The notes: generated by a model from the sequence alone, not told the origin. 64,000 nt of DNA from Oscillospiraceae bacterium (GCA_022846095.1 AP025583.1:3993279-4057278), one strand, 5' to 3'. Shown: positions 1 through 8,003, counted from the stretch's first letter. Numbers and translations are program-made.

Positions 1-357
1 GGCGCCTTCGTGCGCCTGAACCCCTATCTGCCCAGTAAGGGCGGCATCGTCCTGGGGAGCAACGGCGTCACGCTCTCGCTGGCCGCCCCGGGGCTCTACC
101 AGTGCTCCTTTATCTTCCAGGGCCAGGTGGCCCCCGGGGGGTACCTGCAGATTCTCCCCTTCCTGGGCAGTGGGCCGGAACCGCAGGCGGTGGTCACCGC
201 CCACTCCGCCACGTCGGCCGCGCCCCTGTCGGTGTCGGGCAGCTTTTTTATCTATGCACCGCTGCGCGTACTGCTCACCTTCCAGATGCGCGCCTCCGCC
301 CCCGTGGCGCTGTCCGGGGAGATCGGCATCTCCACCGTCTCCGAGATCCGCTTTTAG
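1..357 (+). CDS. C-terminal part of a surface/jelly-roll-like protein (partial, 5' end outside window)
   Basis: The reading frame is open from base 1 and ends with TAG at 355-357, so only the last 118 codons are visible. The fragment is rich in Gly, Ala, Ser, Leu and beta-branched residues. Its alternating hydrophobic pattern (for example GLYQCSFIFQG and SGSFFIYAPLRVLL) suggests an all-beta fold such as the C1q/TNF/BclA-type jelly roll found at the C-terminus of bacterial collagen-like proteins. That assignment rests on pattern resemblance only; no collagen Gly-X-Y repeat is visible because the N-terminal part is missing. A strong terminator follows directly. Confidence 0.5.
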   Translation, partial: GAFVRLNPYLPSKGGIVLGSNGVTLSLAAPGLYQCSFIFQGQVAPGGYLQILPFLGSGPEPQAVVTAHSATSAAPLSVSGSFFIYAPLRVLLTFQMRASAPVALSGEIGISTVSEIRF

Positions 358-362
358 GCGGC

Positions 363-402
363 ACAAGGCCGCGCGGCTTCCCGCCGCGCGGCCTTGTTTT
401 TG
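363..402 (+). terminator. Rho-independent terminator of the first gene
   Basis: A 14-bp perfect stem (363-376 with 384-397) with a 7-nt loop is followed by a run of T on the + strand. It sits just after the stop codon of the left-edge gene and before the convergent DUF3343 gene. Confidence 0.85.
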
Positions 403-410
403 TTCCGTAT

Positions 411-671
411 TCAGGGCAGGGGCTCCGCTTTCAGCCCCCCGCCGTGGCCGGTGACGCCGTAAAAGGCGTACTCCTCCGCCGCCAGGCCGGAGCCGGCCAG
501 GGCCTCCCGCACCGCGTCCAGGTGGGGCGGGTCGAAGCGCAGCGAGATGCCGCAGCCCTTGGAGATCTCCCGCAGCACGGGCATGATCACGAAGGGGGCC
601 ACCCCCTCCAGCTTCTTCTGGGCCGCGATGGCCCCGTGGGTGGAGGCAAAGGTAATCACGCAGTAGTCCAT
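411..671 (-). CDS. DUF3343 protein (putative Se/S carrier-like)
   Basis: A protein of 86 aa that matches the small DUF3343 family by overall pattern: an N-terminal CVITFASTHGAIAA strand-helix, then the conserved REISKGCGISLRF segment with a central Cys, then a short C-terminal region. The start codon overlaps the stop of the upstream yedF gene by one base (TAATG), so the two are co-transcribed and probably translationally coupled. Family knowledge: DUF3343 is repeatedly found beside yedF and selenium-utilisation genes and is annotated as a putative Se/S carrier; the biochemical role is not settled. Inferred role: handling or transfer of reduced selenium or sulfur with YedF. Confidence 0.8.
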   Translation of the reverse strand: MDYCVITFASTHGAIAAQKKLEGVAPFVIMPVLREISKGCGISLRFDPPHLDAVREALAGSGLAAEEYAFYGVTGHGGGLKAEPLP

Positions 672-1264
672 TACAGGGAGATGACCTTCCCAGCCTGCTG
701 CATCCGGGTGACGATGTCGTACATGTTGCTCACCGTGCCCACCTGGAGCTGCTCGCTCAGGCCGTAGAAGTTCAGGCAGGTACCGCAGACCAGCACCTCC
801 ACGCCCTTCTCCAGCAGGCCCTTCAGGTGGCCTACCACCTGCTCGTCGCAGGCGGGCAGCTTGGCGCCCGCGTTCATAAAGCAGATGGACTGGGGCAGAT
901 CGTCGGACTGGAGCAGGGTGTAGAAAAACATGCGCATCAGGTTTGTGCCCAGCTCCCGGTCCCCGTCGCCGATGATGTCACGGCCCACGAAGACGGTGTA
1001 GGTCTTGGGCTGGGCTGCCCCCACGGCCTCGCCGCAGGCCGCGGCCTCCCCGGTCTTTTCAAAGGCCAGGGCGAACACGCCGCCCTCCCGCTCCTCCGCC
1101 TGTACGGCGTAGCCCTGGCTGGCCGCCAGGCGCTGGAGGTTGCCCACGGCGGTAGGGTTGTCCACCTCCACGGTAAAGGCGCTCTCGCCTGCGCCGATGG
1201 CCTGCTTGGCCAGGATGACGGGCTGGGGGCAGGGCTTGCCCTTGGCGTCGATGATATGGGACAT
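671..1264 (-). CDS. yedF: Selenium metabolism protein YedF (TusA-DsrE-like fusion)
   Basis: A protein of 197 aa. Residues 1-75 form a TusA/SirA-like domain with the CPxP motif (PCPQP, Cys12), the sulfur-carrying cysteine of this family. Residues about 90-197 form a DsrE-like domain with the CGTCLNFYGL segment typical of the YedF family. The open frame extends upstream to 1396, but ATG 1264 is preceded by GAGGAGGC and lies inside the family alignment, so it is taken as the start. A consensus promoter (TTGACA-17-TATAAT on the minus strand) lies 40-70 bp upstream. The family is linked to selenium metabolism by genome context; no selenoprotein or selD/selA gene is visible in this window, so the pathway role is inferred. 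Confidence 0.88.
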   Translation of the reverse strand: MSHIIDAKGKPCPQPVILAKQAIGAGESAFTVEVDNPTAVGNLQRLAASQGYAVQAEEREGGVFALAFEKTGEAAACGEAVGAAQPKTYTVFVGRDIIGDGDRELGTNLMRMFFYTLLQSDDLPQSICFMNAGAKLPACDEQVVGHLKGLLEKGVEVLVCGTCLNFYGLSEQLQVGTVSNMYDIVTRMQQAGKVISL

Positions 1265-1303
1265 AAAAAAGGCCTCCTCATGTCGCAATTTGTAGGTATC
1301 CAC

Positions 1304-1332
1304 ATTATATGGTGCGCGCTCCGGCCTGTCAA
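1304..1332 (-). promoter_or_regulatory. Sigma-A promoter of yedF-DUF3343
   Basis: On the minus strand the -35 TTGACA (1332-1327) and the -10 TATAAT (1309-1304) are both perfect consensus with a 17-bp spacer. Transcription would begin about 30 bp upstream of the yedF start. Confidence 0.85.
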
Positions 1333-1399
1333 ACAATATCACGTTCCTCGATACCGCAGACGGCAAATATAGAAAATGCGCACCAATAAAACTCATCGG

Positions 1400-1428
1400 T
1401 TTACTTTTTTGCTTTACAGTGCTATAAT
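1400..1428 (+). promoter_or_regulatory. Sigma-A promoter of the SDR gene
   Basis: TTTACT (1400-1405), a 17-bp spacer and TATAAT (1423-1428). It lies 35 bp upstream of the SDR start codon and is divergent from the yedF promoter. Confidence 0.75.
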
Positions 1429-1462
1429 GGGTGCATCACAATTTTGAACGGGAGGCTTACCC

Positions 1463-2224
1463 ATGAAAGAGCTCAACGAAAAAGTAGCCATCGTCACCGG
1501 CGGAGGCCAGGGCATCGGCCGGGGCATCGCCCTGTGCCTCGCCAAGCGGGGCGTGAAGGTGGTCGTCATCGGCCGCCGGCTGGACCCTGTGCTGGCCGTG
1601 GCGGAGGAGATCAAGGCCCTGGGCGGCCAGGCGCTGGGCCTGTCCTGCGACACCTCGGACCGGGAGCGGGTCAACGAGGTGGTGTCCAGGACCGTGGAGA
1701 CCTTCGGCTCCATCGACATCCTGGTGAACAACGCCCAGAGCCTGCCCAAGAGCGCCCCGGTGGAGGAGACTACTTACGAGTCCATGTTCCTGGCCTGGTC
1801 CACCGGCACCATCGGCTCCCTCAACTTCATGCAGGCCTGCTTCCCCTATATGAAGGAGCAGGGGGAGGGGCGGATCATCAACACCGCCTCCGCCACCGGC
1901 ATGTTCGGCTATCCGGGACAGCTGGCCTACGCCTCCAACAAGGAGTCCATCCGCGGCATGACCAAGATCGCCGCCAAGGAGTGGGCCCAGTACGGCATTA
2001 CGGTGAACTGCATCCTGCCCGGCGCGGAGAGCCCGGCGGCCAAGGAGTGGGCCAAGAAGTTCCCCGACCTGTACGCCAAGCAGATGGAGCAGCAGCCCAT
2101 GCACCGCCTGGGCGACCCGGAGAACGACATCGCCCCCGTGGTCTGCTTCCTCAGCTCCCCCGACTGCCGGTTTTTCTCCGGCCAGTGCCTGCTGGTGGAC
2201 GGCGCCAACAGCATCATGCCCTAA
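1463..2224 (+). CDS. Short-chain dehydrogenase/reductase (SDR) family oxidoreductase
   Basis: A classical SDR of 253 aa. The Rossmann motif TGGGQGIGR (12-20) binds NAD(P)H. NNA (89-91) is the structural NAG-equivalent. The catalytic residues are Ser143, Tyr156 and Lys160 (YASNK). The C-terminal segment FLSSPDCRFFSGQCLLVDGG-like is typical of FabG-type SDRs. The start is ATG 1463 with GGGAGG 9 bp upstream. It is a single-gene transcript between its own promoter and a strong hairpin. Residues after the Rossmann beta-2 strand (IGRR) suggest preference for NADP. The substrate cannot be deduced: keto-acyl, sugar or steroid substrates are all possible for this family. Confidence 0.9.
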   Translation: MKELNEKVAIVTGGGQGIGRGIALCLAKRGVKVVVIGRRLDPVLAVAEEIKALGGQALGLSCDTSDRERVNEVVSRTVETFGSIDILVNNAQSLPKSAPVEETTYESMFLAWSTGTIGSLNFMQACFPYMKEQGEGRIINTASATGMFGYPGQLAYASNKESIRGMTKIAAKEWAQYGITVNCILPGAESPAAKEWAKKFPDLYAKQMEQQPMHRLGDPENDIAPVVCFLSSPDCRFFSGQCLLVDGANSIMP

Positions 2225-2237
2225 GACATTTGTAGCG

Positions 2238-2276
2238 AAACGCGGGAACCGCTCCTCGGAGCGGTTCCCGCGTTTT
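2238..2276. terminator. Bidirectional terminator between convergent SDR and hydrolase genes
   Basis: A near-perfect long hairpin (2238-2255 with 2258-2275) is flanked by A residues on the left and T residues on the right, so it can terminate both convergent genes. Confidence 0.8.
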
Positions 2277-2975
2277 CTATACCGTCGCCGCCAGCCAGGC
2301 GGACAGGGCGGCGAGCTGCGGCCCGGTGTGGAAAAAGTGCTCCCCGTCCGGCACAATTTCCAGCGCGCAGCCGTACCGGCGGGCGAAGTCCTCCACCCGC
2401 TCCCGCTCGCACAGCGCGTCTCCCGCCCCGTACAGGATGTGGGTGGGCGCCTCCCATTTGCATACCGGGTGCTCCCTCACGTAGCGGTAGTAGTCCCAGT
2501 ACAGGGTCTCCCCCATGGGTGTGGGAATGACCTGCTCCCGCTCCAGCCGCTCCGGCGTCACGCCGGACCAGGCCATCATAGTCTCAATCAGGCGCTCCAT
2601 GTCCACCACCGGGGAGAGGAACCACGCCTCCTCCGGCGGCTCGTCCCGGCAGGCCAGCAGGCTGAAATAGGCGCCCAGGCTGTTTCCAAACAGGCCGACG
2701 CGCCCCCACCTGCCCCGCGCGTACGCCATGACGGCGGTCAGATCCGCCACGCCGTTTTGGGCCTTGCAGGGCTCGCCGCCCTTCCGGTCCCCGTGGCCGG
2801 GCAGGTCGAAGCTGAGCACCTGCCTGCCACGCTCCGCCGCCCGCTGCGCCAAAAGGGCGATGGGCGCGTCCGCCTTGTGGGACTGGCTCCCGTGGACCGC
2901 GACGATCACCCGGTCCGACGGCTCCCCCCACAGCAGGGCGGGGACGCCGCCGAGTTCAAACCGCTCGGTTTTCAT
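2277..2975 (-). CDS. Alpha/beta hydrolase
   Basis: A protein of 232 aa with the full alpha/beta-hydrolase layout: an HGS oxyanion strand (28-30), a DLPGHGD turn (57-63), the nucleophile elbow GNSLG with Ser99, the acid residue Asp186 in YGAGDAL and the base His213 in DGEHFFH. There is no signal peptide, so it is cytosolic. The start is ATG 2975 with AGGAGGTG upstream. Length and sequence resemble small serine hydrolases and esterases that act on unknown short esters. It is convergent with the SDR gene and divergent from the TrmO-like gene, so it is probably monocistronic. The substrate is not predictable. Confidence 0.85.
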   Translation of the reverse strand: MKTERFELGGVPALLWGEPSDRVIVAVHGSQSHKADAPIALLAQRAAERGRQVLSFDLPGHGDRKGGEPCKAQNGVADLTAVMAYARGRWGRVGLFGNSLGAYFSLLACRDEPPEEAWFLSPVVDMERLIETMMAWSGVTPERLEREQVIPTPMGETLYWDYYRYVREHPVCKWEAPTHILYGAGDALCERERVEDFARRYGCALEIVPDGEHFFHTGPQLAALSAWLAATV

Positions 2976-3003
2976 AAAACACCTCCTGATTGCAAAAAAG
3001 GGC

Positions 3004-3031
3004 TTGTAGTATCAAAACACATCGCTATACT
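3004..3031 (+). promoter_or_regulatory. Promoter of the TrmO-like gene
   Basis: TTGTAG (3004-3009), a 16-bp spacer and TATACT (3026-3031), located 44 bp before the start codon. Confidence 0.6.
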
Positions 3032-3075
3032 GGAAGCAACGGTACCGTAAAAATCAACCTGAAAGGAACATTTTT

Positions 3076-3555
3076 ATGGAAAAACAGTATACAGTGACGC
3101 AGATTGGCGTCGTGCGCAGCGGGGAGGACGGCTTCCGCGTGGAGCTGCGCCCCGAGTACCGCCCGGCCATGGCCGGTCTGGAGGGCTTCGGGTACGTCCA
3201 GCTGCTCTGGTGGTTCCACCGCTGCGACACCCCGCGGGCGCGCTGCGTCCGCGCGGAGCGCAAGCCCTACGTCCACGGCCCCGACGTGCTGGGCACCTTT
3301 GCAACCCGCTCCCCCGAGCGGCCCAACCCCCTGGCCCTCTCCTGCGCCTGCGTCACCGGCCTGGACCGGGAGGCCGGGGTCATCGAGCTGGCCTATCTGG
3401 ACGCGGAGGACGGCAGCCCCGTGCTGGACGTCAAGCCCTACGTCCCCAGCCTGGACCGGGTGGAGGCGCCGGGCACGCCCGGCTGGTGCGCCCACTGGCC
3501 CGCCTGCGTGGAGGACGGCGGCGATTTTGACTGGTCCGCCGAATTCAACTTCTAA
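3076..3555 (+). CDS. TrmO/TsaA family protein (tRNA N6-threonylcarbamoyladenosine methyltransferase-like)
   Basis: A protein of 159 aa in the SAM-dependent TrmO (formerly TsaA/VirR-like) beta-barrel family. Visible signatures are IGVVRSG at the N-terminus, GTFATRSPERPNPL in the middle and DGSPVLDVKPYVPSLDRV near the C-terminus. E. coli TrmO methylates t6A37 in tRNA-Thr. This protein lacks the longer C-terminal domain of E. coli TrmO and is closer to the short bacterial and archaeal forms, so the exact RNA or metabolite target is not certain. The start is ATG 3076 with GAAAGGAAC upstream. The gene ends in front of a perfect 34-nt palindrome shared with the convergent PBP gene. Confidence 0.8.
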   Translation: MEKQYTVTQIGVVRSGEDGFRVELRPEYRPAMAGLEGFGYVQLLWWFHRCDTPRARCVRAERKPYVHGPDVLGTFATRSPERPNPLALSCACVTGLDREAGVIELAYLDAEDGSPVLDVKPYVPSLDRVEAPGTPGWCAHWPACVEDGGDFDWSAEFNF

Positions 3556-3561
3556 GCGCAC

Positions 3562-3595
3562 GCATAGGGACCGGCCCCGGGGCCGGTCCCTATGC
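3562..3595. terminator. 34-nt perfect palindrome between convergent genes
   Basis: Bases 3562-3578 are exactly complementary to 3579-3595. It lies between the TrmO-like gene (+) and the PBP gene (-). It has no T-run, so it is either a weak bidirectional terminator or an mRNA 3'-end stabiliser. Confidence 0.55.
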
Positions 3596-3597
3596 CC

Positions 3598-4971
3598 TCA
3601 ATACCCGTTTACGATCACGTCCAGCACCTTGGCGGCCACGCTCCCCGCCGCGTCGGAGCCCGAGCCGCCGTTCTCCACCAGCACCACGAAGGCGTAGGGC
3701 GCGTCCGGGTTGCGCAGGAAGCCCGCGAACCAGGCGTTGGGGGCCTTGCCCCCGCCCACCTCGGCGGTGCCCGACTTGGCGCACAGGTCCATGTTGGGGA
3801 AGCGCCGTGCGCCGTAGCGCTCGGTCACATTGCGGGCCATCATGTCGGCCATCACCGCGGCGGTATCCGCCTCCACCAGCTGCCCGGTGCCGCGCCTGAG
3901 GTAGAAGGACAGGGGGAGGCCGAAGGAGGTCTGGTTTTTCAAAATGAGCTGGGGCACCGCGGCGCGGCCCCCGTTGGCGACGGCCCCCATGTAAACCATC
4001 AGGGCGCAGGGGTTCACCGCGTCGGAGTACTGGCCCACCCCGGCCCAGCCCAATTGGTTTTCTGTGGCGGCGCTCACGTCGAAGCGCCCGGAGGCGGTGC
4101 GGATGCCGTTGACCTTGTAGCCGGAGGTGAGTCCCGCCTTCTCGGCGTACTTCTGGAGTGTGTCCGCCCCCAGCTCGGCGGAGAGCTGGGCGAAGACCCC
4201 GTTGCAGGAGTGGGCCAGGGCCCCGTAGATGTCCAGCTCCCCGTGGGCGGAGGGGCAGGTCACCGCCCCGCCCCCCACGTCCACCGACCCGGTGCAGGTC
4301 CAGCGCCGGTCCATGAGGTCGGGGATGCGCTCCAGGGCGGCGGCCAGGGTGACCGTCTTGAACACCGATCCGGGCACGAAGGTGCCCGAGAGGAAGCGGT
4401 TGAGGTACACCCCGTCGTAGGCCTCGTCCCCCTCCACGTCGGCGGGCGGGTTGGCGGGGTCGAAGCTGGGGGAGGAGACCATGCACAGGATCTCCCCGGT
4501 CTTGTAGTTGTACACACCCACCGCGCCCTTGCGGCCGTTCAGGGCGGTGTAGGCGGCGTAGTTGTACCGCGCGTCCAGGGTGAGGGTCAGCTCGTTGCCC
4601 TCCCCCAGGGGGCTGTAGGCCCCGGTGAGCAGGTTGTAGCCCGACAGGCGGTCGGCGAAGGCCACCAGGGCCCCGGTGCCGATGTTGCCCGCCGCGTCCC
4701 CCACGGCGTGGAGGGTGGCGCGGCGCACCGTCTCCCCGTCGTAGTAGCGCCGCCTGCCCTCTTCGTCGGGCCAGGAGAGCAGATCCCCGTCCCGGTCCAG
4801 CACCTTGCCCACCGAGAGCTGGCCCAGGCTGTTGTAGAGGTGGCGGTTGGCCGCAAAGGAGACCCACTTGCCCCCGTCCTTTACGAAGCGGAAGCAGAAT
4901 ACCCCCGTGCCCAGCAGCAGGGCCAGGGCCAGGATCAGGCACACCGCGGCCCGGCGCTCAATTTTCTTCAT
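3598..4971 (-). CDS. Class B penicillin-binding protein (peptidoglycan transpeptidase)
   Basis: A protein of 457 aa. An N-terminal membrane anchor spans residues 9-27 and the transpeptidase domain lies outside. The active-site motifs are all present: SxxK in PGSVFKTVT (Ser202, Lys205), SxN in SCN (255-257) and KSG in KSGTAE (399-401). It belongs to the PbpA/FtsI-like class B group, which cross-links peptidoglycan with a SEDS polymerase partner. The FtsW-like partner is the gene immediately upstream, overlapping by 14 bp. At 457 aa it is short for class B, with a reduced N-terminal pedestal, as in actinobacterial PbpA. Start ATG 4971 with GAGGAGG upstream. The likely role is elongation or sporulation-linked wall synthesis. 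Confidence 0.9.
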   Translation of the reverse strand: MKKIERRAAVCLILALALLLGTGVFCFRFVKDGGKWVSFAANRHLYNSLGQLSVGKVLDRDGDLLSWPDEEGRRRYYDGETVRRATLHAVGDAAGNIGTGALVAFADRLSGYNLLTGAYSPLGEGNELTLTLDARYNYAAYTALNGRKGAVGVYNYKTGEILCMVSSPSFDPANPPADVEGDEAYDGVYLNRFLSGTFVPGSVFKTVTLAAALERIPDLMDRRWTCTGSVDVGGGAVTCPSAHGELDIYGALAHSCNGVFAQLSAELGADTLQKYAEKAGLTSGYKVNGIRTASGRFDVSAATENQLGWAGVGQYSDAVNPCALMVYMGAVANGGRAAVPQLILKNQTSFGLPLSFYLRRGTGQLVEADTAAVMADMMARNVTERYGARRFPNMDLCAKSGTAEVGGGKAPNAWFAGFLRNPDAPYAFVVLVENGGSGSDAAGSVAAKVLDVIVNGY

Positions 4972-6748
4972 GGTGCGCCTCCTCTCCGGCCGCTGGCAGC
5001 CGCTTCCCGCCCCGCCGGGCGGGGAGCTTGATGGCGAAGCTGGCGCTCTGCCGGGTGTCGGTGGCCTTCAAAAAGGCCAGCAGGCCCCAGGACGCCAGCA
5101 TGGACGACCCGCCGTTGGACACGAAGGGGAAGGTGACCCCGGTCAGGGGCAGCAGGTCCACCGCGCCGAACACGTTCAGGCACACCTGGAACACCAGCAG
5201 GGAGGCCGCGCCGCAGGCGGCGATGACGTAGAAGCTGGAGCGGCCCACCCGGCACGCGCGCACGGCGAAGACGGCCAGGGTCACGATGCACAGCACGGCC
5301 AGCACCGCGATGATAAGCCCCCACTCCTCGCACAGCATCCCGAACACCAGGTCGGTGTCGGCGGCGGCCACGCGGTGGAGCCAGCCCTCCCCGGCCCCCA
5401 CGCCTACCAGCCCGCCGCTGGCGGCGGCCGACATGGTGCGGGTCTGCTGGTAGCCCCCGGAGGAGGCGTACTCCCAGGCGTGGCCCCAGGTGGCGAAGCG
5501 CTTGAGGATATAGGGCATGAAGCGGGCCACCATGCCCGCGCCGAACACCCCCGCCCCGGTGATGAGGGCCAGGGTGGCCCAGTCGCCGGAGCGCAGGTAG
5601 GCGATGACCAGGAAGGCCACGAAAAAGATGGCCGCCGTGCCGAAGTCCCGCATCAGGGCCAGGCAGCCCAGGCAGCCGCCGGTGAGCACGATGAACAGCC
5701 CCAGGTTCCGCTTGCGGAACAGGCGGTCCAGGGTGGCCGAGCCGGCAAAGATATAACAGATTTTTGCGATCTCCGAGGGCTGGATGGACAGCCCGCCCAG
5801 GCGGATCCAGTTCACCGCGCCGAACTGGCGGGTGCCCAGCACCAGGGTGATGCCCAGCAGCCCGACGGCCGCCGCCGCCATGGCCCAGCGCATACGCCGG
5901 GTGCGCTCCAGATCCCGGAGAAAAACGCCCAGCACCAAAAAGGCGCACAGGCCCAGCAGCAGGGCGACAAACTGCTTGGGCAGGGCGGAGGGGGCGGAGG
6001 AGGCCGTCACCGCCAGGGAGAGGGTGGACAGGAAGAAGGCGATGGTCTCCATCTCAAAGCCCACCCGCCGCAGGGCGCGCAGGGTGAGGAAGTAGGCCCA
6101 GGTCACCGCCGTCAGGCAGAAGAAGGTCAGGGGCACGGATACCGAGGCCCCGTCCCCCGCCGCCAGAATGAGCTGGAGGGCGGTGAGCACCTGGAACACG
6201 GTGAGCAGGATGAGGGAGGGCCAGGGGGAGGCGGGCCGCTCCTCGCTCCGGCGCCGCTTGCGCCGCTCCTCCCGCTCCTCCGGGGAGACGCTCAGCAGCA
6301 CGGTCTCCACGCCCCCCAGGGCCAGCACGTCCCCGAAAGCCAGGGGGGCCTGGCCCTCCACGGCCCTGCCGTTGACCGTCACGCCCCCCTTGGAGTCCAG
6401 GTCGTACACCGTCCACGCCTCATCCTCCCCCCGGACGAGGGCGGCGTGCTGGCGGGAGACGGTGGGGTAGTTGAGCTGCACGTCGCTGGCCGGGGCGCGG
6501 CCAAGGATGTTCTCCCAGTGGGTCAGGGGCTCGTCGCCCCCGCTGGGCAGGGAGAGGTAGGCCCACACCTCGCTCAGGTGGGGCACGGTGAGCAGGGATT
6601 TGATGACCCGCACCAGGATCAGCAGGGCCAGCACGGGGAAGATAAAGCGCGCCAGGGTGGTGAACCAGGCCCCCAGCAGGGGGTTTGCCTCCAGCAGGGC
6701 GGTGAGGCGGTCGAACAGGGCCTGGGGCGCGGACAGGATTTGCTGCAT
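4958..6748 (-). CDS. FHA-domain/FtsW-RodA-SpoVE (SEDS) fusion protein
   Basis: A protein of 596 aa. Residues 31-50 are a first membrane segment. Residues about 80-153 form a forkhead-associated domain with the phosphothreonine-binding signatures GR (83-84), SRQH (98-101) and VNG (125-127). A charged linker (156-172) follows, then about ten transmembrane helices with SEDS hallmarks (NWIRLGGLSIQPSEIAK, RDFGTA and the C-terminal TFPFVSNGGSSM). SEDS proteins polymerise glycan strands with a class B PBP, here encoded next and overlapping. The FHA domain implies control by Ser/Thr phosphorylation. ATG 6748 with AGGAG is preferred over an ATG at 6796 that has no ribosome binding site. Confidence 0.9.
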   Translation of the reverse strand: MQQILSAPQALFDRLTALLEANPLLGAWFTTLARFIFPVLALLILVRVIKSLLTVPHLSEVWAYLSLPSGGDEPLTHWENILGRAPASDVQLNYPTVSRQHAALVRGEDEAWTVYDLDSKGGVTVNGRAVEGQAPLAFGDVLALGGVETVLLSVSPEEREERRKRRRSEERPASPWPSLILLTVFQVLTALQLILAAGDGASVSVPLTFFCLTAVTWAYFLTLRALRRVGFEMETIAFFLSTLSLAVTASSAPSALPKQFVALLLGLCAFLVLGVFLRDLERTRRMRWAMAAAAVGLLGITLVLGTRQFGAVNWIRLGGLSIQPSEIAKICYIFAGSATLDRLFRKRNLGLFIVLTGGCLGCLALMRDFGTAAIFFVAFLVIAYLRSGDWATLALITGAGVFGAGMVARFMPYILKRFATWGHAWEYASSGGYQQTRTMSAAASGGLVGVGAGEGWLHRVAAADTDLVFGMLCEEWGLIIAVLAVLCIVTLAVFAVRACRVGRSSFYVIAACGAASLLVFQVCLNVFGAVDLLPLTGVTFPFVSNGGSSMLASWGLLAFLKATDTRQSASFAIKLPARRGGKRLPAAGEEAHHEEN

Positions 6749-6797
6749 GGGGGGCTCCTTTCTGAGGTTCAAAGCGGGGAAAAGCAGTTGTTTCATA

Positions 6798-6826
6798 GCA
6801 TATCACGGCCCGTCCCCCTTGACAAG
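6798..6826 (-). promoter_or_regulatory. Promoter of the SEDS-PBP operon
   Basis: On the minus strand the -35 is TTGTCA (6826-6821), the spacer is 17 bp and the -10 is TATGCT (6803-6798), giving a 5' leader of about 45 nt. Confidence 0.7.
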
Positions 6827-6948
6827 GCGAAAGCGGGCGTATGGCGCGGGGCCGGCCCGGTAAAGCTATGGCGGCGGAAAAGGGCATACACGGTCAAGCG
6901 GCGCCCCGGGACGCCGTGGTATCCTTACGGTACAGGAGGTGCTTACGA

Positions 6949-7860
6949 ATGCACGCATGGGAACAAATACAAAAGACCCTGGACTATATTGAAGAACACC
7001 TGGACGGGGAACTCAGCCCGGAAGGGCTGGCGGCGGTGGCCTGCCTGTCCCCCTTTTACTATCAGAGGCTGTTCAGCAGGCTGGTGAAAAAGCCGGTGGC
7101 GGAGTACGTGCGCCTGCGCCGTATGGCGAGGGCCGCCGAGGCGCTGCGGGACGGAGATCGGCGGATTCTGGACGTGGCCCTCTCCCTGGGCTTCTCCTCC
7201 CACGGGCACTTCACCCGCACGTTCAAGGATACCTTCGGAATGACCCCAGACGAGTACCGCGGCGATCCCCGGCCCCTCAACCGGATGACCAAGCCCGAGC
7301 TGCTGCTCCACTACACCCTTGTCGACGAGGGGGTCCCCCTCGTCACCGACGGAATCGTGCTGGAAATTTCCAGGCGGCGGCTGGACGCGCCGGTACCCTG
7401 CCTGGGCCTGGAGCGGCGCATGCCGGCGTCCTTTGTGGAGGGCCTGGGCACGCAGTCGGGCGAGGACCCGCTGGACGGCCTCTGGCGGGACTTCCACACG
7501 CGCAAGGCCGCCATACCGGGGCTTACGGAGGACAGCCCGGAGATCGGCGTCACCCACCCCTGCGGCCGGGCGGATCAGTTCTGCTACTTCGCCGGCGGGG
7601 AGGCCGGGGCCGGAGCGGGAGCAGGGGCGGGCTATGCCGCCTGGACGCTGCCGCAGGGGGCGTATATCGTCTGCTCGTTTGAGGCCGAGTGCTTCGAGGC
7701 GCTGGTGATGGACGCGCTCTACAAGGCCCAGCAGTACCTGTACGGCGCCTGGCTTCCCGGGCATGGCGTGCAAACCGAGCCCTTCTGCGCCGAGCGTTAT
7801 GCCGGCCACAGCCCGGAGACTACCCGCATGGAGCTCTGGCTCAAATGTGTCGGGGAGTAA
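6949..7860 (+). CDS. AraC family regulator with GyrI-like effector domain
   Basis: A protein of 303 aa. The N-terminal double helix-turn-helix (about 1-105) is of the AraC/MarA/Rob type, with LAAVACLSPFYYQRLFSR in the first HTH and ILDVALSLGFSSHGHFTRTF in the second. Residues about 120-303 match a GyrI-like small-molecule-binding domain (LPQGAYIVCSFEA and GHGVQTEPFCAERY). Proteins of this layout sense hydrophobic drugs or metabolites. The frame is open upstream, but ATG 6949 with AGGAGGT 8 bp before it is the clear start. There is an Ala/Gly stretch around 225. It is followed by a bidirectional terminator; the regulatory target is not identifiable from context. Confidence 0.88.
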   Translation: MHAWEQIQKTLDYIEEHLDGELSPEGLAAVACLSPFYYQRLFSRLVKKPVAEYVRLRRMARAAEALRDGDRRILDVALSLGFSSHGHFTRTFKDTFGMTPDEYRGDPRPLNRMTKPELLLHYTLVDEGVPLVTDGIVLEISRRRLDAPVPCLGLERRMPASFVEGLGTQSGEDPLDGLWRDFHTRKAAIPGLTEDSPEIGVTHPCGRADQFCYFAGGEAGAGAGAGAGYAAWTLPQGAYIVCSFEAECFEALVMDALYKAQQYLYGAWLPGHGVQTEPFCAERYAGHSPETTRMELWLKCVGE

Positions 7861-7897
7861 AAAAACCGCCGAAACCAATACGGTTTCGGCGGTTTTC
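7861..7897. terminator. Bidirectional terminator between AraC gene and tRNA cluster
   Basis: A 15-bp perfect stem (7862-7876 with 7882-7896) and a 5-nt loop, with A residues before and T residues after. It can end the regulator gene (+) and the tRNA transcript (-). Confidence 0.85.
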
Positions 7898-7900
7898 CTA

Positions 7901-7976
7901 TGGTGGAGACGACAGAACTCGAATCTGTGACCCCTTGCGTGTGAAGCAAGTGCTCTACCGGCTGAGCTACGCCTCC
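7901..7976 (-). tRNA. tRNA-Val (anticodon CAC)
   Basis: On the minus strand, bases 7976 to 7901 fold as a cloverleaf: acceptor GGAGGCG with CGTCTCC, D-stem GCTC/GAGC, anticodon stem CTTGC/GCAAG with loop TTCACAC (anticodon CAC), and the T-loop TTCGAGT. CCA is encoded at 7903-7901. It is the last of three tRNA genes on one likely transcript. Confidence 0.95.
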
Positions 7977-8003
7977 ATATGGCCCGGTCCCGATGGAAGA
8001 AAA

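Noticed and set aside
102-767. Long + strand frame overlapping the DUF3343 and yedF genes
   Set aside because: It is antisense to two recognisable conserved proteins, lacks a ribosome binding site and has Gly/Arg/Pro-rich shadow composition typical of high-GC reverse frames.
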